Source: Lachnospiraceae bacterium UBA1251
Lineage (GTDB): Bacteria; Bacillota; Clostridia; Lachnospirales; Lachnospiraceae
DNA length: 9,490 nt
NCBI GenBank assembly: GCA_002308255.1
Contig: DBVZ01000146.1
Span: 768-10,257 of the forward strand
Direction of reading: 5' to 3'
The translations under genes and the position numbers were made by a program. Positions 1 through 5,287 of the stretch are shown in pieces. Each line of letters begins with the position of its first letter. The first letter of the stretch is position 1. The notes under the pieces were generated by a model, which ran no database searches, had not been told where the DNA came from, and saw only the letters and a program-made list of their open reading frames with translations.

Positions 1-629
1 CGGCAGCCGAGGCAGAGGAAGCTGCGGCAGAAGAAATAGCAGCAGAGGCGGAAGAAGCGGTAGCAGAGGCGGAAGAAGCTGCGAAAGAGACAGCTGCAGA
101 AGCAGAAGAAGCCGCGGAAGAAGCATTTGCGGAGATCGAAGAAGCTTCGGAAGAAATCATTGTTGAGGCGGAAGAGCCGGTGATCCCGGCAGCAGCAGCG
201 GCAGCTCCGGCAGCAAAGCCCGCAAAGCCGAAAGCGGAAAAACCGCAAAAGCCCGCAGTACCGAGGAGACGGATCGAAAAAGAGCGCAAGAGCGTTTCCG
301 TACTTGCCGTTCTTTCCATCATCTTTGGCATCATCGGCGTGTTTGCCGGCGGATATGCCTGCCTGCTGTTCTTCCTGAACTTCAAGGTCGCGCTGATCTT
401 TTTCCTTCCTTCTCTGCTGGCGATCCTGTTCGGCCTGCTGGCGCTCCGGAATACCGGAAGGGATCTGAAATACAAAGGAAAGACACTGGCGATCCTGGGC
501 ATTATTCTGGGCATCCTGGCCATCGTTTTCTGGCTGATCGGGATCTTCTTCCTTCGCAGCCGGACGGAAATCGAATTCGGCACCATGGACCTGATGAGCG
601 TGCTCCGGTATATCTCATCCAGACTGTAG
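1..629 (+). CDS. Ala/Glu-rich DUF4190-like membrane protein (5' partial)
   Basis: The reading frame is open from base 3, so the gene begins outside the window. A GTG at 180 could be read as a start, but the same Ala/Glu-rich composition continues upstream of it, so I treat 180 as internal. Of the 208 visible residues, about 1-58 are almost only Ala and Glu with AEAEEA motifs repeated, expected to form a long charged helix. About 60-90 are an Ala/Pro/Lys linker followed by a basic patch (RRRIEKERK). The rest is hydrophobic, with membrane segments at about 98-126, 128-147 and 161-184, and the pattern ILFGLLALRN...GKTLAILGIILGIL resembles the DUF4190 family (two helices around a short polar loop). 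A short polar tail ends the protein. The role is unknown; it is probably an inner-membrane protein with a long cytoplasmic N-terminal arm. It sits one base before trmD, so the two are likely co-transcribed. Family assignment is by pattern only. Confidence 0.7.
   Translation, partial: AAEAEEAAAEEIAAEAEEAVAEAEEAAKETAAEAEEAAEEAFAEIEEASEEIIVEAEEPVIPAAAAAAPAAKPAKPKAEKPQKPAVPRRRIEKERKSVSVLAVLSIIFGIIGVFAGGYACLLFFLNFKVALIFFLPSLLAILFGLLALRNTGRDLKYKGKTLAILGIILGILAIVFWLIGIFFLRSRTEIEFGTMDLMSVLRYISSRL
41..79 (+). repeat. 21-base tandem repeat encoding Ala/Glu heptads
   Basis: An 18-base identical block (AGCAGAGGCGGAAGAAGC) occurs at 41-58 and again at 62-79, a 21-base (seven-codon) period, inside the membrane protein gene. 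More diverged copies of the AEAEEA-coding unit lie at about 3-20 and 93-117. The period keeps the frame and would add or remove whole heptads of a helix. Confidence 0.7.
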
Positions 630-630
630 A

Positions 631-1698
631 ATGAAATTTCATGTATTAACCTTATTCCCGGATATGATCGATCATGCTGCCCGGACAAGTATTCTTGGCC
701 GGGCGATTTCTTGCGGCATTATCGGCCTTGACATCATCAATATCCGGGATTATTCAACGAAAAATTCCATGCGCGTGGACGGATATCCCTACGGCGGCGG
801 CGCCGGAATGGTCATGGAGGCCGAACCGGTCTTTCAGGCTGTGCAGGAAGCGAAAAAACGCGCGGCACAGAATACGAGAGTGGTATACCTGACCCCGGCG
901 GCGGAAGTCCTGACGCAGTCAAAAGCCGAGGAACTGGCGAAGGAGGAGGAACTGATCCTTCTGTGCGGCCATTATGAAGGCATTGACGAGCGCGTTCTGG
1001 AGGAAGTGGTCACCGACAATCTTTCCATTGGCGATTATGTCCTGACCGGCGGCGAACTGGGCGCCTGCGTCCTGATGGACGCGGTCTCCCGCATGATCCC
1101 GGGCGTTCTGCACAACGACGAATCCTCCCAGGTGGAATCCATGCAGGACAATCTGCTGGAATACCCCCAGTATACCCGGCCGGAAGTCTGGCATGATAAA
1201 GCGGTCCCGGCACTCCTTCTGAGCGGGGATCACGCGAAGATCGAAGCCTGGCGCCATGAACAGTCCGTAAAAAGAACAAAAGAACGCAGGCCGGATCTTT
1301 TCCTGAAGAGTTTTCGCGTACAGGTGATCCACTTCGGCTCCGAAGAAAACGCGCGGTATGCCGAAGAACTGGCCGCTCTTTCCTCCAATTATGCGGTGAT
1401 CCATGATTATAACCGGAGAAAACTGCAGCGCCAGAAACTGCGGCTCGGCGCCAAAGACCTGGTCGTCGTGGTCACGGACAGGCAGGAAGCGTATGAAGAG
1501 GTTTTCGGAAAGATCAGTGCCGACGGAGCGCTGCTGGTGCTGGTGAATACGGCTTCACCGGGGGGGTCGGACAGCCGGGCACTTGAAAGGCTGGAGGAAT
1601 ACCTGAAAGGAAGGGGCTTCACTCCGCAGGGACGCTATGAAAGCGGATTCACGATGAATGAAGCTGCCGACGCGATACGAAGGCTGACAAATGTATAA
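631..1698 (+). CDS. trmD: tRNA (guanine-N1)-methyltransferase TrmD with C-terminal extension
   Basis: TrmD transfers a methyl group from S-adenosylmethionine to N1 of G37 in tRNAs with a G at position 36, preventing +1 frameshifts; it acts in the cytoplasm as a SPOUT-fold dimer. Family landmarks are plain: the N-terminus MKFHVLTLFP, the YPYGGGAGM loop (53-60), the knot region LCGHYEGIDERV (111-122), SIGDYVLTGGEL (132-143), R154, LLEYPQYTRP (175-184), and LLSGDHAKIEAWR...SVKRTKERRPDL (196-223). Ordinary TrmD proteins end here at about 225-250 residues; this one continues to 355. Residues about 228-355 alternate strand-like and helix-like segments (FRVQVIHF, LVVVVTDRQ, GALLVLVNTA) ending in YLKGRGF, reminiscent of a flavodoxin-like fold, but the function is unknown. 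The position of the catalytic Asp of H. influenzae TrmD (D169) appears to be Glu169. The start is the family-conserved ATG, one base after the upstream stop and with no clear Shine-Dalgarno, suggesting coupling. No rplS follows; a terminator does. Confidence 0.96.
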   Translation: MKFHVLTLFPDMIDHAARTSILGRAISCGIIGLDIINIRDYSTKNSMRVDGYPYGGGAGMVMEAEPVFQAVQEAKKRAAQNTRVVYLTPAAEVLTQSKAEELAKEEELILLCGHYEGIDERVLEEVVTDNLSIGDYVLTGGELGACVLMDAVSRMIPGVLHNDESSQVESMQDNLLEYPQYTRPEVWHDKAVPALLLSGDHAKIEAWRHEQSVKRTKERRPDLFLKSFRVQVIHFGSEENARYAEELAALSSNYAVIHDYNRRKLQRQKLRLGAKDLVVVVTDRQEAYEEVFGKISADGALLVLVNTASPGGSDSRALERLEEYLKGRGFTPQGRYESGFTMNEAADAIRRLTNV

Positions 1699-1705
1699 AG
1701 AGTAA

Positions 1706-1735
1706 GGCGGCAGGAACTGTTCCCGCCGCCTTTCT
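1706..1735 (+). terminator. Intrinsic terminator after trmD
   Basis: Eight bases after the trmD stop is an 11-base-pair stem with a single A/C mismatch: GGCGGCAGGAA (1706-1716), loop CTG, TTCCCGCCGCC (1720-1730), followed by TTTCTGCTGT. The stem is strong and GC-rich, but the T tract is short and interrupted, so termination may be incomplete. It ends the membrane protein-trmD unit and explains the absence of downstream co-transcribed genes such as rplS. Confidence 0.8.
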
Positions 1736-1779
1736 GCTGTCAGCCAATATTATTACTGACATATTCTGTTCTTTCATCA

Positions 1780-1794
1780 GTCAACACAGTTGAC
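1780..1794. promoter_or_regulatory. Short inverted repeat, GTCAAC-ACA-GTTGAC
   Basis: A perfect 6-base inverted repeat with a 3-base spacer lies upstream of both candidate promoters of the transpeptidase gene. Its size and symmetry fit a small operator for a dimeric regulator, but a 6-base arm can arise by chance and no known regulator motif is recognised. Confidence 0.25.
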
Positions 1795-1836
1795 GACATT
1801 TTCTTTTCCGGCGTCTGCCTGAATCGTCGGATTTTC

Positions 1837-1865
1837 TTGTAAAAGGCACCTGTTTGTAGTAAAAT
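1837..1865 (+). promoter_or_regulatory. Candidate sigma-A promoter (upstream) for the L,D-transpeptidase gene
   Basis: TTGTAA (1837-1842, 4 of 6 to TTGACA) and TAAAAT (1860-1865, 5 of 6 to TATAAT) are separated by an ideal 17 bases. Transcription would start near 1872, giving a leader of about 77 bases that includes the palindrome at 1878-1889. It is the better of two candidate promoters in this gap. Confidence 0.5.
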
Positions 1866-1877
1866 AATACATCAGCT

Positions 1878-1889
1878 CACCCGCGGGTG
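1878..1889. promoter_or_regulatory. 12-base perfect palindrome CACCCGCGGGTG
   Basis: This GC-rich perfect palindrome lies just after the predicted start point of the upstream promoter and nine bases before the -35 of the downstream one. The surrounding intergenic DNA is AT-richer, so it stands out. It may be an operator where a bound dimer blocks either promoter. No regulator is recognised. Confidence 0.35.
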
Positions 1890-1897
1890 CGGCGGAT

Positions 1898-1927
1898 TTG
1901 ACAGATTTCGATTCGAAACGGAATAAA
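1898..1927 (+). promoter_or_regulatory. Candidate second promoter close to the transpeptidase start
   Basis: A consensus -35 TTGACA (1898-1903) is followed 18 bases later by AATAAA (1922-1927, 4 of 6). The spacer holds the inverted repeat TTTCG-ATT-CGAAA (1906-1918). The start point would be about 1934, leaving a very short leader just in front of the Shine-Dalgarno GAGGAG (1938-1943). The perfect -35 argues for it; the weak -10 and short leader argue against. Confidence 0.4.
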
Positions 1928-1948
1928 CACGATTTGTGAGGAGATAAA

Positions 1949-4900
1949 ATGAAACATCAAAGATCCGTAGTAAAACTTATGGCACTGCTGCTGGCGGTAT
2001 CGCTGATTTTCGGGAATATGTATACTGCATCGGCGGAGGATGCGGTAAATGAGCAGACGGCTGCAGAGGGGATCTCCGCAGAGGAGTCTGAAGATGATAT
2101 CCTCGCGGATACTTCCGTAACGGCTGATGATGCAGCGGAAGAAGATCAGAACGACACCGAACTCCTTGAAGTGCCGGAAGAAGAACCTGCAGCGGATCCG
2201 GAAGCGCCGGCGGAAGAACCCGATGATGCAGCAGACGATGAAACACAGCCTTCTGCACAACAGGATCAGCCGGATCAGGCAGACCCTGCCGATGAGCAGG
2301 AGGATCCTGCCGCGCAGGACACGGCGGAAACGGATCAGGACACCGATCCGGACAATACAGATACCGAACAGGACACAGATGACGGGTTCGTGATCCTTCC
2401 CGAAGAGACCGAGGGGGATACCATAGAAAAAAATGATGCTGGTCCGGTCGTTTCAGGCAGCTTTAAGGATTCCTCAAAAAAGGTCTATACCGTTACTGTC
2501 ACCGGGCCGGAACTGACCGGTTCTGACTATTATCAGGTGCAGGTATTCAGTTCTGCCTATACCGACACAAAAACCGCAGAGCTGATCAATACCGGCGAAG
2601 AGACCTGGTCCGCCGATATTACCGTTTCGGAACTCCCCGGTCCCGGGAATTATGAGGCAGATGTTTATCTGGTTTCCGACAGCACCTCCACATTTGTCGA
2701 CGGTGTGGAGTTCACGGTTCCGGCGGCATCCGCCGGCAGCATCAGCATCTCTTCTCTGAACAAGACGACGGGAACCGCGGTCATCAATCTAAAAGACGTT
2801 GTTTCGGAGTCCGGTATTACCAGCGTACAGGCGGAAGTCTGGAGCAGGAGCAGTAAAAGCAATCTGTACACGTATACCCTGAAGAAAGACAGCAGCGGAA
2901 AATGGAAAGTGAAGATGGACCTCGCGAACCACAAAAAGAGCATCGGCGTCTATCAGATCAGGGCTTACGTAATCGACGGCAACGGCTTCAAAACCGAGGT
3001 AGCGAGCACAACGGTCAATTTTAAAGGCACGACCGGAAAGATCTCCATTACAACCAATGCAAGCGAAGGAAAGTATACGGTGAAGGTCACCGGCTTTACC
3101 AGTTCCTTTGCCGTCAGCGGCATGAGCGCAACCTGCTGGAGCAGCACCAAGGGAAAAGACGATCTCTGTACGCATGACCTGAAAGTTTCTTCGGACGGAC
3201 GCAAGTATTCCTACACCGCCCATATCAAGAACTTTAATAATTTCGGCAAGATCAATGTCCAGCTGTATCTGAAAAAAGCGGATGGCACGAGCGTTCTCTT
3301 CGGCAAAACGAGCTTTACACTTACTGCGCCGTCAGCCGACAGCGTGACCGCAGCGGTCAGCCAGGAGAAGGGGACATTTTCGCTCAAAGTCAAGAACTTT
3401 ACGAACTATTTTGCCGTGACGTCCGTGAAAGCGGAAGTCTGGCACAAATCCGATCAGTCTGACAAGAAGACTTATACGATGAAAGCCTCCGGCTCCAATT
3501 ATTGGGTGAAAAAAGCACTGCTCTCGGATTTTGCAAGTTATGCCGGAGACTATCAGGTCGTTGTTACCGCATACACGAAAAAAGGACCGACAGCACAGAT
3601 CGCAAGTACAACAATGACCGTCGAGGCTTCCGCCGGTTCGATTTCAGCAACGGATAAGTACAAGACCACGCCCGGCCAGCAGGAGACCGTATATAAGGTT
3701 AAATTAACGGGCTATGAGGGAGAGAACGGCGTTAAAGAAGTCAAATTCCAGGTGTGGCCGGAAGCGGACACCGGGTTGAAAAAGACCTATAAGGCCAAAG
3801 CAGATGAAAAAGGCATCTATGTCGCACTGGTGCCGATCACGGACTTTAAAAAAGCCGGCAGGTACAGAACGATCGCCTATGTGACGGATAAAAACGGAAC
3901 GACGACGAAGCTGGAACAGAAAAAGATCATGAAGGTGGACGGAACCGTGACCGGCACGGTCTCGAAGTCCAACCCGGCACCGACAGCGGGACGGTTTACC
4001 ATCTCCCTGAAAAAAGCAACTGCGCCGTCCGGCATAGAATCGGTGTCATTCAACATCTGGACGAAAAAAGACAAAAGCGACCTGTATACCTATACCGCAA
4101 AAGCTTATGACGATGGCTCCTGGCGGATCAGGGCAGATGTCAAACGGCACATGTATAATGTCGGTAAATTCAACATCCAGCCGGTAGTAGTCATGGGCAA
4201 CGGCATTACGCAAACGATGGATACGGTCACCAAGACCTTCAATGCGTCCAATCTGGCATTTGTCATGAAACCGGAAACCGGCAAGCGCGTGCTGGGTATC
4301 GACAATCCCTCGGGAGATAATATCCGCATAGCTGTATGGAGCGCGAAGAACGACCAGGACGATCTGAAATGGTTTGATGCCAAAAAATCCGGCAGCCAGT
4401 GGAAGAGGACCATCGATCTGTCGGAATATGTTAACACGGGAACTTATATAGCGCATTTCTATTCGGGAGATACCTTCCTGGCGGAAAAGACCTTCAAGGT
4501 CAGCAAGGGCGAAGCGGGCAGGAACGGATGGTATTATGAAAACGGCCTGAAGTTCTACTACATAGCCGGAGTCAAGCAGACCGACCTGACCGGCATGGTC
4601 AGCGGACCTTACCAGATCTGCGTAAACAGACAGTGCAACACCATTACGATCTATGCGCTCGACGGCGCGAACGGATATATCATTCCGGTCATCGCGTTCG
4701 CCTGCTCGACAGGCCTTCCCGGAATGGAAACGCCGACCGGCGTGTATTATACCTATGCGAAGAACCGCTGGGAAGAGCTGATGGGACCGACCTGGGGACA
4801 GTATTCGGCCCGCGTGGTGGACGGGATCTACATTCATTCCGTGCCGACCAACATCCCGAATTCCCACCACGGCATTGCCTGGTCGGAATACAACAAGCTG

Positions 4901-5089
4901 GGTGAGGCCGCGTCCCACGGCTGCATCCGCGTGAATGTGCGCGACGCGAAATGGATCTATGACCACTGCGCTGTCGGTACCCAGGTGAAGATCTACGACA
5001 GCTCGGATCCGGGGCCGTTCGGAAAACCGAAAACGGTCAAAATGACGCCGGATATGGACTGGGATCCGACGGATCCGGAGATGCAGTAA
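1949..5089 (+). CDS. Secreted GBS-Bsp-like repeat protein with YkuD L,D-transpeptidase domain
   Basis: Predicted extracellular cell-wall enzyme. L,D-transpeptidases (YkuD fold) use a Cys nucleophile to form or exchange peptide cross-links in peptidoglycan, or to attach proteins to it. Signal peptide: KHQR, then a hydrophobic core (about 8-22), likely cut after TASA (29). Residues 30-146 are a linker rich in Asp, Glu, Ala, Pro, Gln and Thr with no basic or aromatic residue. About 165-851 hold seven diverged repeats of roughly 85-100 residues with the GBS-Bsp-like pattern (EVWS...DLYTYT...G.W...G.Y...Y). A short WYYENGLKFYYIAGVK segment (861-876) resembles wall-binding repeats. The YkuD domain is at about 885-1016, with YIHS (His963) and SHGCIRV (989-995, catalytic Cys992). 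There is no LPXTG or membrane anchor, so retention is probably by the repeats. GAGGAG lies 5 bases before the ATG, and two candidate promoters precede it. Which cross-link it makes cannot be read from the sequence. Confidence 0.92.
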   Translation: MKHQRSVVKLMALLLAVSLIFGNMYTASAEDAVNEQTAAEGISAEESEDDILADTSVTADDAAEEDQNDTELLEVPEEEPAADPEAPAEEPDDAADDETQPSAQQDQPDQADPADEQEDPAAQDTAETDQDTDPDNTDTEQDTDDGFVILPEETEGDTIEKNDAGPVVSGSFKDSSKKVYTVTVTGPELTGSDYYQVQVFSSAYTDTKTAELINTGEETWSADITVSELPGPGNYEADVYLVSDSTSTFVDGVEFTVPAASAGSISISSLNKTTGTAVINLKDVVSESGITSVQAEVWSRSSKSNLYTYTLKKDSSGKWKVKMDLANHKKSIGVYQIRAYVIDGNGFKTEVASTTVNFKGTTGKISITTNASEGKYTVKVTGFTSSFAVSGMSATCWSSTKGKDDLCTHDLKVSSDGRKYSYTAHIKNFNNFGKINVQLYLKKADGTSVLFGKTSFTLTAPSADSVTAAVSQEKGTFSLKVKNFTNYFAVTSVKAEVWHKSDQSDKKTYTMKASGSNYWVKKALLSDFASYAGDYQVVVTAYTKKGPTAQIASTTMTVEASAGSISATDKYKTTPGQQETVYKVKLTGYEGENGVKEVKFQVWPEADTGLKKTYKAKADEKGIYVALVPITDFKKAGRYRTIAYVTDKNGTTTKLEQKKIMKVDGTVTGTVSKSNPAPTAGRFTISLKKATAPSGIESVSFNIWTKKDKSDLYTYTAKAYDDGSWRIRADVKRHMYNVGKFNIQPVVVMGNGITQTMDTVTKTFNASNLAFVMKPETGKRVLGIDNPSGDNIRIAVWSAKNDQDDLKWFDAKKSGSQWKRTIDLSEYVNTGTYIAHFYSGDTFLAEKTFKVSKGEAGRNGWYYENGLKFYYIAGVKQTDLTGMVSGPYQICVNRQCNTITIYALDGANGYIIPVIAFACSTGLPGMETPTGVYYTYAKNRWEELMGPTWGQYSARVVDGIYIHSVPTNIPNSHHGIAWSEYNKLGEAASHGCIRVNVRDAKWIYDHCAVGTQVKIYDSSDPGPFGKPKTVKMTPDMDWDPTDPEMQ
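2441..4501 (+). repeat. About seven GBS-Bsp-like protein repeats
   Basis: Within the transpeptidase gene, residues about 165-257, 262-358, 363-458, 463-558, 562-662, 665-764 and 767-851 share one pattern: a strand near the start, VxxEVWxxxxxSD, a YTxKA segment, a Gly-Trp or Gly-Tyr turn, then GxYxVxxYVxxxNG. The last is closest to the classic form (VWSAKNDQDDLKWFDA). Repeats differ greatly in sequence, so this is an old duplication, although short identical DNA pieces such as GCGGAAGTCTGG recur (near 2831 and 3430). Repeat borders are approximate. Confidence 0.75.
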
Positions 5090-5121
5090 AGGCGAACAGG
5101 CTGTAAGAAATGATTCAAGGG

Positions 5122-5155
5122 AAATGAAAATGCCGCGGATATCCTATCCGCGGCA
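5122..5155 (-). terminator. Intrinsic terminator of the tRNA-Glu gene
   Basis: A perfect 11-base-pair stem, TGCCGCGGATA (5131-5141) with TATCCGCGGCA (5145-5155) and a 3-base loop, is followed on the minus strand by TTTTCATTTC. It lies eight bases beyond the tRNA 3' end. On the plus strand the hairpin is followed by A residues, not T, so it should be a poor terminator for the transpeptidase transcript. Confidence 0.75.
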
Positions 5156-5163
5156 ATAAAAAA

Positions 5164-5235
5164 CAGTCGATAGGGGAATCGAACCCCTGTTTCCGCCGTG
5201 AGAGGGCGGCGTCTTAACCGCTTGACCAATCGACC
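5164..5235 (-). tRNA. tRNA-Glu (anticodon CTC)
   Basis: The minus strand folds into a full cloverleaf of 72 bases. The acceptor stem is GGTCGAT with ATCGACT (first pair G-U), the D arm GTC-AAGCGGTTAA-GAC, the anticodon stem CCGCC/GGCGG with loop CTCTCAC, so the anticodon is CTC, reading GAG. The T arm is AGGGG-TTCGATT-CCCCT and the discriminator base is G. The D arm, anticodon stem and 72-base length match Gram-positive tRNA-Glu. No 3' CCA is encoded; the tRNA is followed by a run of T. It is a lone gene with its own promoter and terminator, opposite to its neighbours. Confidence 0.95.
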
Positions 5236-5245
5236 GTGCCAAATG

Positions 5246-5274
5246 ATAGTACAATAGAAAAAGGGCATTGTCAA
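5246..5274 (-). promoter_or_regulatory. Promoter of tRNA-Glu
   Basis: Read on the minus strand, a perfect -35 TTGACA (5269-5274) and TACTAT (5246-5251, 4 of 6) are 17 bases apart, placing the start a few bases before the tRNA 5' end (5235). It occupies the short gap before pcrA, so the pcrA 5' region and this promoter overlap on opposite strands. Confidence 0.7.
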
Positions 5275-5287
5275 GGAAAAAATACGT

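Noticed and set aside
180..182. GTG at 180 as start of the first gene
   Set aside because: The frame is open to the window edge and the Ala/Glu-rich sequence continues upstream without a break; no Shine-Dalgarno precedes the GTG.
1790..1818. TTGACG at 1790 as a promoter -35
   Set aside because: No acceptable -10 lies 16-18 bases downstream (GTCTGC at 17).
4046..4966. 306-residue minus-strand ORF inside the transpeptidase gene
   Set aside because: It lies fully antisense to a well-supported gene with a clear catalytic domain, has no Shine-Dalgarno site or family resemblance, and its composition is what the opposite strand of GC-rich codons gives.
5131..5160. Hairpin after the transpeptidase as its own terminator
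   Set aside because: On the plus strand it is followed by ATAAAAAA, not T; the T-rich side is on the minus strand, where it fits the tRNA.
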